A DNA stretch of 64,000 bases from Marinobacter salicampi (GCF_011074795.1 NZ_JAAMPF010000018.1:372001-436000); one strand, 5' to 3'; positions 43,262 through 52,176 are shown, counted from the first letter of the stretch. The notes: a model not told the origin generated them from the letters alone. Program-made: numbers and translations.

Positions 43262-44617
43262 ATGCGCCTGAATATTCTGATCGTTGATGATGAAAAGAGT
43301 TTTGTGCGGTCGTTGACCTTTGCGCTGCAGGAAGCTGGTTACAGCGCCGACTCAGCTCACACGGGCGAAGATGCCCTGGCTGTGGTTGAACAGAATCTGC
43401 CTGACCTGATGTTACTGGACCTGCGGCTGCCGGGCATGAGTGGCATGGATACCCTGCACGAGGTCGCCCGCCTTTATCCGGATTTACCGGTGGTGATGAT
43501 CTCGGCCCATGGTGATACCCGTGCGGCTGTGCAGGCTGTAAAGGCCGGTGCCACGGATTACCTGACCAAACCCTTTGCCCTGGATGAGCTACTCCACCTT
43601 ATCGATTCGGTGACTGAGCGGACCCGGATGCGCGACGAGCTGACTTACCATCGCAGCCGGGCGGCTTCGTCATCCGGATTGATGGGCGACAGTGAGGCCA
43701 TGCAGCAGCTCTGGCAGAAAGTGCAGCGAATTTCCGTGAGCAGCGCGGGCAGGATTCTCTTGCTGGGTGAGTCCGGAACCGGCAAGGCCCTGGTCGCCCG
43801 GGCCATTCACCAGCAGAGTAACCGGTCTGCCGGCGCCTTTGTGGAAATCAATTGCGCGGCCCTGCCGGAGCAGCTGATAGAGGCTGAACTGTTCGGCGCG
43901 GAGAAAGGCGCCTACACCGGAGCCGACCATAAACGCCTTGGTCTTGTTGCTCTGGCGCACAATGGCACCCTGTTTCTGGATGAAATTGGGGAGCTGCCTT
44001 TGGCGTTGCAGGCCAAGTTCCTGCACTTTCTTGAGAACGGTGATTACCGTCCTGTTGGGGGAGGCGCCAGTGCCACCGCGGATGTGCGGGTGATTGCGGC
44101 GACCAACCGATCGCTGGAGGCCGAGGTTCGCAACGGTCACTTTCGGGAGGACCTTTACTTCCGCCTGAACGTCATCGAACTGACCCTGCCACCCCTGCGG
44201 GAGCGGGACAACGATGTGCACAAACTGCTGGATATGTTCATTGAATCCCAGGCCAGGGAAGAGGGCTGCCGGCCGATCACCATGCTGCCGGAAACGCTGG
44301 CCTGCCTGAGTGCCTATACCTGGCCCGGTAATGTACGGGAACTTCGTAACCTGGTAGAACGCCTTACTATTCTTTACCCGGGTCAACTGATTCGTCCCCA
44401 GCAGTTGCCCGGCGAGTTTCTTGTTTCCCGCCCGGTAACCTCACCCGACCAGGCCTGCGTTGATGAGTCCCTTGATCATCACATGCAGCAGACCGAGCGC
44501 CAGCTTTTACTGAACGCCCTCGAGAAAACCGGTGGTCACAAGGGCAAGGCTGCCGAGCAGTTGGGTCTGTCACGGCACGCCTTCAAACGCCGTTTGCAGC
44601 GATTGGGGATGCGATAG
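43262..44617 (+). CDS. Sigma-54-dependent response regulator (NtrC/DctD family)
   Basis: 451 residues in three parts. The receiver domain has Asp53 in LLLDLRLPG, flanked by the acidic DDEK. The AAA+ activator domain has Walker A GESGTGK near residue 169, the sigma-54 contact loop GAYTGA near residue 218, FLDEIGELPL, and the R-finger region. The C-terminal Fis-type helix-turn-helix has LEKTGGHKGKAAEQLGLSRHAFKRRLQRLG. Such proteins activate RNA polymerase containing sigma-54. Its partner kinase is immediately upstream, and a good sigma-54 promoter lies 150 bases downstream of its stop, before the ABC transporter operon, making that operon the obvious target. Confidence 0.93.
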   Translation: MRLNILIVDDEKSFVRSLTFALQEAGYSADSAHTGEDALAVVEQNLPDLMLLDLRLPGMSGMDTLHEVARLYPDLPVVMISAHGDTRAAVQAVKAGATDYLTKPFALDELLHLIDSVTERTRMRDELTYHRSRAASSSGLMGDSEAMQQLWQKVQRISVSSAGRILLLGESGTGKALVARAIHQQSNRSAGAFVEINCAALPEQLIEAELFGAEKGAYTGADHKRLGLVALAHNGTLFLDEIGELPLALQAKFLHFLENGDYRPVGGGASATADVRVIAATNRSLEAEVRNGHFREDLYFRLNVIELTLPPLRERDNDVHKLLDMFIESQAREEGCRPITMLPETLACLSAYTWPGNVRELRNLVERLTILYPGQLIRPQQLPGEFLVSRPVTSPDQACVDESLDHHMQQTERQLLLNALEKTGGHKGKAAEQLGLSRHAFKRRLQRLGMR

Positions 44618-44639
44618 GACAGGACCATTGGTTGAATTG

Positions 44640-44691
44640 TTGAGCGCAAAGCGCTCATTCTGGTGTGTGCTTATGAGCGCTTTGCGCTCAA
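44640..44691. repeat. Perfect 19-bp inverted repeat, 14-base loop
   Basis: TTGAGCGCAAAGCGCTCAT (44640-44658) and its exact complement ATGAGCGCTTTGCGCTCAA (44673-44691). Each arm is itself nearly palindromic (GAGCGC-AAA-GCGCTC). No T run follows on either strand, so it is not a standard terminator. It could be a REP-like element, a pair of operator sites, or a processing hairpin ending the regulator message. Confidence 0.8.
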
Positions 44692-44764
44692 TCCTCGCTC
44701 TTATCTCCCATCTCGTCCTCATCAATAGCTCCCCAGACCGCACAGCAGACCAATGTCGCTGCAT

Positions 44765-44780
44765 TGGCCCCAGTTTTGCT
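44765..44780 (+). promoter_or_regulatory. Sigma-54 promoter of the transporter-dehydrogenase operon
   Basis: TGGCCCCAGTTTTGCT has GG (44766-44767) and GC (44778-44779) separated by ten bases, with TTGC at -12, as sigma-54 requires. It lies 75 bases before the first substrate-binding protein gene and just after an NtrC-type activator gene. Confidence 0.7.
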
Positions 44781-44854
44781 CAGTATCCGGTCAATGGGTT
44801 TACAACAATAATCTAGAACCATTCGCCGGACGTTAACCGGCTCGGGAGACTGAT

Positions 44855-46225
44855 TTGCCGGGAGCCAACACCCGCCTGTATCAGACAGTACCGCTCACTA
44901 GGTCCAGGGTGTGGCCAGGCCAGCGGTTATGGCGCATCGCCGTTGCTGCGATGGCTTTAATGATGAGCTGCCCTATCTTTGCCGACGTCTCAAACCGGCA
45001 AGTGTCCCCGCCGGTGGGCAGGGTTGAACTGGGCACCGAGGCCACCCTTGCCGACGCCACCATCGCCTGCATGTACCCGATGACCGGCCGCTCGGCCAGC
45101 TATGGTCGGGACAGCATCGTCGCCATCAGGCTTGCACTTGAGGAACTGGCCTCGGACCCTGACGCTCCTCGCCTGCGGGTGATCGTGGACGATTCCCGCT
45201 CCAAAGCTTCCTTCGCTGTGCGAATGGCGGAAGATTTTATTCGGCTGGACAACGCCAACGTTCTCTGTGGCATGGTCAGCTCTGGCGTCGGCATGGCGGT
45301 CAGCCGCCTGGCTAAGCAGCGTCGAATCATCATGGTCGGAACCGATCACGCCTCGTCACGGGCCTCACTTGAGGAAGGCCACCGCTACTATTTCCGTGTC
45401 TCCAGTGATACCTGGTATTCCCACGCCGCCGGCGCCCGCTACCTGAAGGAGCTGCAGGACAAAAACGGCTGGCGGAAGCTGGCCTTCCTCGGGCCTGATT
45501 ATGAATACGGCCGGGTCGCCTGGCGTGATCTCAGGCAGGCACTGAATCAGAGCGATACCCGTTACCAGGTGACCGGCACCTACTGGCCCAAACTGTATGA
45601 GCCGGACTACTCGCTTTATATCCAGTCGCTGCTGGAGTCGCCGCCCGATGTGCTGGTGGTATCGCTCTGGGGCGGCGATTTCATTGCCTTTATGGAACAG
45701 GCCCGCACCACGCAACTGTTCAGTCGCATGCGAGTGGCCAACTTTGATGCGGGTGGGGACTACGAAACCCTGGTGAGCCTGAAGGACGACCCGCCGCAAG
45801 GGCTTATTCTCTCTGCCCGTCATCACGTCAACTGGCCCGACACCGAGCGGAACCGGCAGTTTGTCACCCGCTTTCACGAGCTCTCCGGCCGTTATCCGAG
45901 TTACTCCGCCCAGGGCGCCTACGCAGGCATGATGACAATCGCCCGTGCAATCCGCATGGCCGGTGATGTGACCGATACCGATGCCATGATCGCGGCCCTC
46001 AAAGGGCTCAAGATTCCATTGCCCAAGGACCCTGAAGGCTATGTTTCCTATATCGATCCGGAGACCCACCAGATCGTGCAGGCCCAGGCGATAGGGACGC
46101 CGGTGGCCAACGATCACTACCCACCCGCCCGTGTCCTGTTGGGCAACTGGGTCGTCTACGACGCTGAATCCCTGAAACCGTCCCCCGCTTTGGTGAACAA
46201 GCGACGCGGTGAATCCGGTGGCTGA
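44855..46225 (+). CDS. ABC transporter substrate-binding protein, branched-chain/urea type (first copy)
   Basis: 456 residues of the periplasmic binding protein type 1 fold. A long N-terminus leads to a signal peptide (hydrophobic core IAVAAMALMMSCPIFA, cleavage near ADVS). The mature part starts TIACMYPMTGRSASYGRDS and includes GMVSSGVGMAVSRLAKQRRI and SRASLEEGHRYYFRVSSD. The start is a TTG at 44855 with GGGAG in front; an internal ATG would give a shorter signal peptide. It is the first gene of the operon behind the sigma-54 promoter. A second binding protein follows 88 bases later, so the transporter may use two receptors of different specificity. Confidence 0.85.
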   Translation: MPGANTRLYQTVPLTRSRVWPGQRLWRIAVAAMALMMSCPIFADVSNRQVSPPVGRVELGTEATLADATIACMYPMTGRSASYGRDSIVAIRLALEELASDPDAPRLRVIVDDSRSKASFAVRMAEDFIRLDNANVLCGMVSSGVGMAVSRLAKQRRIIMVGTDHASSRASLEEGHRYYFRVSSDTWYSHAAGARYLKELQDKNGWRKLAFLGPDYEYGRVAWRDLRQALNQSDTRYQVTGTYWPKLYEPDYSLYIQSLLESPPDVLVVSLWGGDFIAFMEQARTTQLFSRMRVANFDAGGDYETLVSLKDDPPQGLILSARHHVNWPDTERNRQFVTRFHELSGRYPSYSAQGAYAGMMTIARAIRMAGDVTDTDAMIAALKGLKIPLPKDPEGYVSYIDPETHQIVQAQAIGTPVANDHYPPARVLLGNWVVYDAESLKPSPALVNKRRGESGG

Positions 46226-46313
46226 CCCTGACAGGCAGTCGCCCAAACCCAAGAAGGCAAGACAAGAGCGCAACCTGAAGTACGACACAAAACAACAATC
46301 AAGGAGTGCCAAA

Positions 46314-47633
46314 ATGAAAAATTCCAACCAACGTTCCCTCTGGCAGAAGACGCTTCTGAACACCGCAACCTCCGTGGCCGTTGCATCGGTCGGCGTCATG
46401 GGGATGGCGGCCAGCGCCCATGCAGAGGAATCCTTCAAGGTGGGGTTTGTGACCTTCCTGTCCGGTGGTGCCTCGGGCCCGTTCGGCGTACCGGCGGCCC
46501 AGGGCGCGGATATTGTCATCAAGGCCATCAACGAAGGCAGTCTGCCGGCCCCATACGACACCAAGGGTGTTAATGGTCTCACGCTGGAATCCGTGGTTGT
46601 CGACGAAGCGGGTGGCCCCACCAAGCAGGTTGAAGAGTACCGGAATCTGGTCCAGCGTCAGGACGTCAATGCCGTGATTGGCTATATCTCGTCCGGCGAC
46701 TGCTTGGCGATTGGGCCGGTGGCGGAAGAGATGAAGATGTTCACCATCGCCTTCGACTGCGGCACATCCCGGCTGTTCCAGGAGATAGACAATCCCCAGT
46801 ACATGTTCCGCACCGGTCTTGATGCGGTGGCGGATAACGTCGGCGCCGCAAGGTATCTCGCCGAGACCCATCCGGACGCTGAACGGATCGCCGGTATCCA
46901 GCAGAACTACGCCTGGGGTCAGGATTCCTGGCAGGACTTTACCCTTGCCCTGGAGCAGCTGATGCCTGAGGCAGAGATCGTCAACAACCAGATGCCGCAG
47001 CTGTTCCAGGGCAGCTACAGCACAGAGATTTCCGCACTCCAGACCCAGCGTCCGGACATTGTTCACTCCTCGATGTGGGGCGGGGACATGGAATCCTTCA
47101 CTTCACAGGCGAATGCCCGTGGTCTGCTGGAACAGGCGACAGCGCTGCTGACCACCGGCGAGTCCGGTCTGCACCGCTTCGATGGTCAGGCGCCCAACGG
47201 CACCATTCTGGGTGGTCGCGGTCCCTTCGGTGGTTTCATGCCGGAGAACGATCTGAGCGAGTGGTTTACCAAAGCCTATGAAGAGGAGCACGGCACACCC
47301 CCAAGCTACCCGGCATCCAAGGCGGCCCAGGCTATTCTGGCTCTCAAGTACGCTGCCGACAACTCAGACGCCGAGGGCATCCCCAGCTCAGAGCAACTGG
47401 CCAAAGCACTGAAAGGCGCCGAATTCGAGTCTGTCAGTGGCACCGTGAAAATGGCTCTGGCCGATGGCCATCAGGCCATGCAGCCCATGCTGTACGGCGA
47501 ATACCATTTCGAGGATGGCGAAGCGGAACTGCGCAACGTGAAATCCTACCCGGGCGAGTGTGTGTCAGCGCCGGATGGCTATGACGCCCAGCAATGGATC
47601 AAGGAAGGCTTCCCTGGAGTCGACTGCAACTGA
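46314..47633 (+). CDS. ABC transporter substrate-binding protein, branched-chain type (second copy)
   Basis: 439 residues with a signal peptide (about 1-36, ending AHA-EE). The mature protein opens FKVGFVTFLSGGASGPFGVPAAQGADIVIKAI, then LESVVVDEAGGPTKQVEEY and VIGYISSGDCLAIGPVAEE, the standard LivJ-type layout. AAGGAG precedes the ATG at 46314; the open frame that begins earlier at 46209 overlaps the preceding gene and has no binding site. A 12-bp stem-loop follows the stop, suggesting that this protein is made in excess over the permeases. Substrate is unknown; the dehydrogenases downstream suggest an alcohol, diol or hydroxy acid. Confidence 0.9.
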   Translation: MKNSNQRSLWQKTLLNTATSVAVASVGVMGMAASAHAEESFKVGFVTFLSGGASGPFGVPAAQGADIVIKAINEGSLPAPYDTKGVNGLTLESVVVDEAGGPTKQVEEYRNLVQRQDVNAVIGYISSGDCLAIGPVAEEMKMFTIAFDCGTSRLFQEIDNPQYMFRTGLDAVADNVGAARYLAETHPDAERIAGIQQNYAWGQDSWQDFTLALEQLMPEAEIVNNQMPQLFQGSYSTEISALQTQRPDIVHSSMWGGDMESFTSQANARGLLEQATALLTTGESGLHRFDGQAPNGTILGGRGPFGGFMPENDLSEWFTKAYEEEHGTPPSYPASKAAQAILALKYAADNSDAEGIPSSEQLAKALKGAEFESVSGTVKMALADGHQAMQPMLYGEYHFEDGEAELRNVKSYPGECVSAPDGYDAQQWIKEGFPGVDCN

Positions 47634-47643
47634 TCCATTGATC

Positions 47644-47675
47644 AACCACTGGCAGACCACGTGCTGCCAGTGGTT
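47644..47675 (+). promoter_or_regulatory. Intercistronic stem-loop after the second binding protein
   Basis: AACCACTGGCAG (47644-47655), eight-base loop, CTGCCAGTGGTT (47664-47675): a perfect 12-bp stem with no T run. In binding-protein operons such hairpins protect the upstream message from 3' exonucleases. Confidence 0.65.
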
Positions 47676-47696
47676 CGATAACAGGAGTACACACTG

Positions 47697-48596
47697 ATGC
47701 TAACGGTCTGGGCAATTCTGATCGACGGTTTCATCTACGCCTCATGGTTGTTTCTGGTGGCGGCCGGTTTGACCGTCATCTACGGCGTTATGAGAATTCT
47801 GAACATGGCCCACGGCAGCCTCTATGCGCTCGGCGCCTATGCCTCGGCGTCGGCCTTGGGCTGGTACTACGCCGGGGGCGGCGACCAGCTGCTCGTCGCC
47901 TTTGCCATCATCGCGGCCTCAGCAGTGCTGATTGGCGCGCTGACCGGGCTGATCATAGAACGTGGCCTGCTGAGGCTCATGTACGGTCGCGATGAAGTCC
48001 TGATGCTGATCGTCACGTTTGCCGTTCTGTTGATTCTGCAGGACGCTGTAAAACTGATCTGGGGCACCACCCCTTACTCTGCCTATCAGCCTTATGTGGC
48101 CATGGGCCGCATCAACATCGATGTACTGACGGTATCGGGCTATGACCTGATGGTGCTCGGGGTATCGATAGTGATTGGCTTTGGGCTGTGGTTCTGGCTT
48201 GAGCGCACGAAGGTGGGCAAGATCCTGCGCTCCATCATCCATGACCGTGAAGTATCCGAAGCCATGGGTGTCAACGTGCGCCGGATGTTCACCATTACCT
48301 TCATGATCGGGGCAACACTGGGCGCCATCGCCGGTGGTATTACGGCCCCCATCATTTCCGTAGTACCGGGGCTCGGCATCGAGGTCATCGTCATGGCCTT
48401 TGCAGTGGTGGTGACCGGTGGCCTTGGCAGTATTACCGGTGCCGCTGTGGGTGCGATTATCGTCGGCCTGGCTCGGGCGGCATCCATCCACACCATGCCC
48501 GAGCTGGAGCTCTTCATCATCTATGCCGTCATGGCTGGAGTGTTGATCTTCCGACCCCATGGCCTCTTTGGCCAGGTGATTGCGAGGAAAATCTGA
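47697..48596 (+). CDS. Branched-chain-type ABC transporter permease (LivH family)
   Basis: 299 residues with about eight membrane helices. The opening LIDGFIYASWLFLVAAGLTVIYGVMRILNMAHGSLYALGAY is the LivH signature, and the end (ELELFIIYAVMAGVLIFRPHGLFG) is also typical. A cytoplasmic coupling loop follows VGKILRSIIHDREVSEAMGVNVRRM. AGGAG precedes the ATG. Its stop overlaps the LivM start by one base (TGATG). It forms the membrane channel with the LivM-type subunit. Confidence 0.92.
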   Translation: MLTVWAILIDGFIYASWLFLVAAGLTVIYGVMRILNMAHGSLYALGAYASASALGWYYAGGGDQLLVAFAIIAASAVLIGALTGLIIERGLLRLMYGRDEVLMLIVTFAVLLILQDAVKLIWGTTPYSAYQPYVAMGRINIDVLTVSGYDLMVLGVSIVIGFGLWFWLERTKVGKILRSIIHDREVSEAMGVNVRRMFTITFMIGATLGAIAGGITAPIISVVPGLGIEVIVMAFAVVVTGGLGSITGAAVGAIIVGLARAASIHTMPELELFIIYAVMAGVLIFRPHGLFGQVIARKI

Positions 48597-49540
48597 TGAT
48601 CCTGGAAAAAAGCGAAATCCCCCTGATCGGTGCCGCAGTGGCCATTGCCCTTGCGTCGCTGGTGGTTCCGAGCTGGCTTGTATTCACCACAACCCTGGCC
48701 ATTTCCACCGCCCTTGTGGTGATGGGCGTGGTCATGCTGATGCGTGCGGGTCTGGTGTCATTCGGGCAGGGACTCTTCTATTGCCTCGGCGGATACGCGG
48801 TGGGCCTGGGTGGACGGTACCTGGGCATAACCGATGCACTGCTTCTGGTTGGTCTTGGGGTCGTCGTGACCGTTGGCCTGGCGATGGTCCTGGGTCTTCT
48901 CGTCACGCGCTATCGTGAAATATTCTTTGCCATGCTGTCACTGGCGTTTTCCATGATCCTTTATGGCGTCCTGGTGAAAAGTCACAACCTGGGCAGTACC
49001 GATGGCTTTGGTGTGGTGGACTGGACCATTCTCGGTTTCACCCCGGGTTCGGGTGAAAGCAGTACCCGTATTGCGCTACTGCTGGCACTTGTTCTGGCAC
49101 TGGGGTTCGCGCTGTTTCTGAACCGTTATTTCAAGTCCAGCCTTGGCCTGGCCTGTGAAGCGATCCGGGAAAATGAAGTACGGGTGGAGTACATGGGCGT
49201 ATCCCGCAAGCAGGTGCTCTATATCAACTATGTGATTGCAGCGGCCGTCGGTTCCGTGGGTGGCTCAATGACTGCGCTGGCGGCCGGCCACGTAGACCCG
49301 ACCATGGCCTACTGGACCATATCAGGTGAATTCGTGTTCATTGCCATCCTCGGCGGGACCGGGCACATAGCGGCACCCTTTCTGGCCGCGATCATTTTCA
49401 CCCTGGTACGAACCTATGCCGTCGAGCTGGCCCCCAATGCCTGGCAGATGATCCTGGGCATCGTACTGCTGCTGATCATCCTCTTCCTGCCCAAGGGAAT
49501 CTGGAGCCTGTTTACCCGCAAGAAAGGGGTGGCCTCATGA
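48596..49540 (+). CDS. Branched-chain-type ABC transporter permease (LivM family)
   Basis: 314 residues with about nine membrane helices. The YYLALG-type region of LivM appears as FGQGLFYCLGGYAVGL, and the coupling loop as GLACEAIRENEVRVEYMGVSRKQVLYINYVIAA. The C-terminus reads PNAWQMILGIVLLLIILFLPKGIWSL. It overlaps the LivH gene by one base and the LivG gene by four (ATGA), so the five transporter genes are tightly coupled. Confidence 0.92.
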   Translation: MILEKSEIPLIGAAVAIALASLVVPSWLVFTTTLAISTALVVMGVVMLMRAGLVSFGQGLFYCLGGYAVGLGGRYLGITDALLLVGLGVVVTVGLAMVLGLLVTRYREIFFAMLSLAFSMILYGVLVKSHNLGSTDGFGVVDWTILGFTPGSGESSTRIALLLALVLALGFALFLNRYFKSSLGLACEAIRENEVRVEYMGVSRKQVLYINYVIAAAVGSVGGSMTALAAGHVDPTMAYWTISGEFVFIAILGGTGHIAAPFLAAIIFTLVRTYAVELAPNAWQMILGIVLLLIILFLPKGIWSLFTRKKGVAS

Positions 49541-50322
49541 CCGTGATCCTGAAAACCACCGGGCTGTCCCGCTACTTCGGCGCAGTGACCGCTGCCGAAG
49601 ACATCAATGTAACCATCACCGAAGGGGAGATTGTCGGCGTTATCGGGGCCAACGGCGCCGGCAAGACCACCTTCATCAACATGGTGACCGGTTACCTGCC
49701 GCCGTCCAGCGGCACCATAGATTTCGGCGGCAACGCGATCAAGGGACTGGGGCCCCGCAAGCTGATGAGAAAAGGGCTGACCCGGTCATTTCAGATTCCC
49801 CAGCTGTTCCTGGAAATGCCGGTGATCGACAACCTGGCCATCGCCCTGGCTGCCGCTGAAAACAAGCAGTTCCAGATGATCCGGCCGGTGAGGACACCGA
49901 AGCGTCTGGAGGCGGCAGAGGAGATTCTGGCTCAGATGAACATTTCCCAGTACCGTAACGAGATGGTCACGGCCATGCCGCAGGGGGCACGCAAACTGCT
50001 CGATATTGCCATTGCCATGCTGGGCAGCCCGCGCATGCTGCTACTGGACGAACCCACCAGCGGCGTCAGTATGGAGGAGAAATACGCCCTGATGGACACC
50101 GTCATGGAAGCCGTTCGCCAGAGGGGCCTGACCGTGCTGTTTGTCGAGCACGATATGGAAATTGTCCAGCGTTACGTAACCCGGGTGCTGGCCTTTGCCA
50201 GCGGTATTGTGATCAAGGATGGCCCGGTGGAGAAAGTGCTGGCGGACGAGAAGGTTCAGGAACTTGTGACCGGCAAACCGCAGGCGCCAAAAATCGAAGG
50301 AGACGCCCCCCATGAGTCTTGA
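49537..50322 (+). CDS. Branched-chain-type ABC transporter ATPase (LivG family)
   Basis: 261 residues. Walker A is GANGAGKTT (near residue 38), Walker B is MLLLDEPTSGVS, and the switch His is in FVEHDMEIV. The ABC signature, normally LSYGQQR in LivG, is read here as AMPQGARKLLDIAIAM, which keeps only the Gly; this is either a subgroup trait or a divergence worth checking. RSFQIPQLFLEMPVIDNLAIAL is the usual Q-loop region. It pairs with the LivF-type ATPase, whose gene it overlaps by 11 bases. Confidence 0.9.
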   Translation: MTVILKTTGLSRYFGAVTAAEDINVTITEGEIVGVIGANGAGKTTFINMVTGYLPPSSGTIDFGGNAIKGLGPRKLMRKGLTRSFQIPQLFLEMPVIDNLAIALAAAENKQFQMIRPVRTPKRLEAAEEILAQMNISQYRNEMVTAMPQGARKLLDIAIAMLGSPRMLLLDEPTSGVSMEEKYALMDTVMEAVRQRGLTVLFVEHDMEIVQRYVTRVLAFASGIVIKDGPVEKVLADEKVQELVTGKPQAPKIEGDAPHES

Positions 50323-50986
50323 AATTACCAACCTCGACGTCTCCATTGAGGGCATCAACATTCTCCGGGACGTTAATCTGAGTATTCCCGAAGGCCAGAT
50401 GGCAGGGCTGATTGGCCACAACGGTGCCGGCAAGACTACGCTGATTCGGGCAATCATGGGCCTGTTACCTGCGAGCAGGGGCTCCATTACCTTCAAGGGT
50501 CAGGACATCAGCAAACTGCCGTCCCACCGGCGGGCCAATCTTCGCATCAGTTATATGCCGGAAGACCGCAGGCTGATACCGGACCTGACCGTGTCGGAAA
50601 ACATGCTCATGCCGGCCTGGGCCAATAACATTAAAGATGGTGAGGAGCGTCTGAAATGGGTGTATTCGCTGATGCCTGAAATAGCGGACTTCGGCGAGCG
50701 CAAGGCCCTGCAGCTGTCCGGCGGCCAGCAGAAACTGGTAGCCCTGGGTCGGGCTCTGGTCCCGGGGCGGGAAATGATTCTGCTGGACGAGCCGTTCGAG
50801 GGAGTGGCACCGGTGTTGGCCCGGCGTCTGTCCGAGGTGATTGCGGACCTGCGCGCCGAAGGCCTCACGGTGCTTATCGCTGAGTCTGACGATAGTCACT
50901 CGGCTGATCTGGTGGATACCACCTGGCGCATCGAGCGGGGTTCCGTTACTGCTGGCCGCCGGGTGATGCCAGAATCCCCGGCCTGA
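50312..50986 (+). CDS. Branched-chain-type ABC transporter ATPase (LivF family)
   Basis: 224 residues. Walker A is GHNGAGKTT (near residue 36), the Q-loop region is ISYMPEDRRLIPDLTVSENM, the signature is QLSGGQQKLVALGRAL, and Walker B is MILLDEPFEGVAP. The final segment has AESDDSHS where the switch His is normally found in a VEQN/EHD context, so the histidine is displaced. It is slightly shorter than usual LivF (about 235). It is the last transporter gene, 59 bases before the alcohol dehydrogenase, with a short run of AGCGA-type repeats in between. Confidence 0.9.
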   Translation: MSLEITNLDVSIEGINILRDVNLSIPEGQMAGLIGHNGAGKTTLIRAIMGLLPASRGSITFKGQDISKLPSHRRANLRISYMPEDRRLIPDLTVSENMLMPAWANNIKDGEERLKWVYSLMPEIADFGERKALQLSGGQQKLVALGRALVPGREMILLDEPFEGVAPVLARRLSEVIADLRAEGLTVLIAESDDSHSADLVDTTWRIERGSVTAGRRVMPESPA

Positions 50987-51045
50987 CCTCAGAACAGCGA
51001 GCAGCGAAAGCGAACAGCGAACAGCAACTGAATGAGGGAACAGTC

Positions 51046-52176
51046 ATGAAAATCCGTGCAGCCGTATTGCAAGCGATCGGGGCGCAACGCCCGTACCAGG
51101 ACACCAGACCCCTGGTTATCGAAGAACTGGAGCTTTCTCCCCCGGGCGACAACGAAGTGCTGGTTCAGATCAAGGCCGCGGGCCTGTGCCATTCCGACCT
51201 GTCTGTTATCGATGGCAACCGGCCCCGCCCGGTACCGATGGCGCTGGGACACGAAGCCGCGGGCGTCGTGAAGGAAGTGGGCAATGGCGTCCGCGACCTC
51301 AAGGTCGGGGATCACGTGGTTGCTGTATTCGTGCCCAGCTGTGGCCACTGCGCCCCCTGTGCGGAGGGCCGTCCGGCCCTGTGCGAGCCGGCGGCCAAAA
51401 CCAACAATGCCGGTACCCTGGTTAGCGGAGAACACCGGCTGCACCGGGCCGATGGCACGCCGGTTAACCATCACCTGGGGGTGTCCGCCTTTGCGGATCA
51501 TGCGGTGGTTTCACGGGACTCACTGGTCAAGGTGGACGCCGACCTGCCCCTGCACCATGCCGCCCTGTTCGGTTGTGCCGTGCTGACGGGGGTCGGTGCT
51601 GCAATCAATTCGGCTGACATCAAGGCGGGCCAGACCGTGGCTGTGGTTGGCCTTGGCGGCGTGGGCCTGAACAGTGTGCTGGGCGCCCTGGTAGCAGGCG
51701 CAGGCGCGGTCGTTGCCATTGATCTGGATGACAGCAAACTGGCGCTGGCCAAGGAACTCGGCGCAACCCACGCCTTCAATTCCGGCGAAGAGGGATGTGT
51801 GGACAGGATCAAGGCCCTGACCAATGGCGGCGTCGACTGTGCCATCGAAATGGCCGGCTCTGAAAAAGCCCTGGAATTCGCCTACCAGATCACGCGCCGT
51901 GGCGGGACTACGGTCACCGGTGGCCTTGCCCATCCGGAAAAGAAGGTATCGATACAGCAGGTGAGCCTGGTGGCGGAGGAACGCACCCTCAAGGGCAGTT
52001 ATGTGGGCAGCTGCGTTCCGGTTCGCGACCTGGCCCGTTACGTCACCCTGTTCCGCCAGGGCAAACTGCCGGTGGACAAACTGCTCAGCGACACCCTGAC
52101 CCTGGATGAAATCAACGAGGGTTTTGAGAAGCTGGCTTCCGGCAAGGCGGTTCGTCAGGTGGTGCTGTTTGACTAG
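51046..52176 (+). CDS. Zinc-dependent alcohol dehydrogenase, class III-like
   Basis: 376 residues of the medium-chain dehydrogenase family, which oxidises alcohols to aldehydes with NAD+. Catalytic zinc ligands lie in AAGLCHSDLS (Cys near residue 47) and GHEAAGVVKEVG. The four structural-zinc cysteines appear in CGHCAPCAEGRPALCE, and the Rossmann motif is VVGLGGVGLNSVLGALVAGA (near residue 200). The family also includes formaldehyde-type and butanediol-type enzymes. GAGGGAA precedes the ATG. In this operon it would take the imported alcohol to an aldehyde for the next enzyme. Confidence 0.9.
   Translation: MKIRAAVLQAIGAQRPYQDTRPLVIEELELSPPGDNEVLVQIKAAGLCHSDLSVIDGNRPRPVPMALGHEAAGVVKEVGNGVRDLKVGDHVVAVFVPSCGHCAPCAEGRPALCEPAAKTNNAGTLVSGEHRLHRADGTPVNHHLGVSAFADHAVVSRDSLVKVDADLPLHHAALFGCAVLTGVGAAINSADIKAGQTVAVVGLGGVGLNSVLGALVAGAGAVVAIDLDDSKLALAKELGATHAFNSGEEGCVDRIKALTNGGVDCAIEMAGSEKALEFAYQITRRGGTTVTGGLAHPEKKVSIQQVSLVAEERTLKGSYVGSCVPVRDLARYVTLFRQGKLPVDKLLSDTLTLDEINEGFEKLASGKAVRQVVLFD

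Noticed and set aside
44640..44691. The 19-bp inverted repeat as a terminator of the two-component operon
   Set aside because: Position fits, but no T run follows on either strand, so I list it as a repeat of unknown role.
45365..46624. 419-codon open frame on the minus strand across the two binding-protein genes
   Set aside because: It spans two real genes and their spacer and has no domain-like sequence.
50992..51025. Run of AGCGA-type short repeats before the alcohol dehydrogenase gene, as a CRISPR-like or tandem repeat array
   Set aside because: Only a few imperfect 6-7 base units, too short for an array; probably slippage in the spacer.
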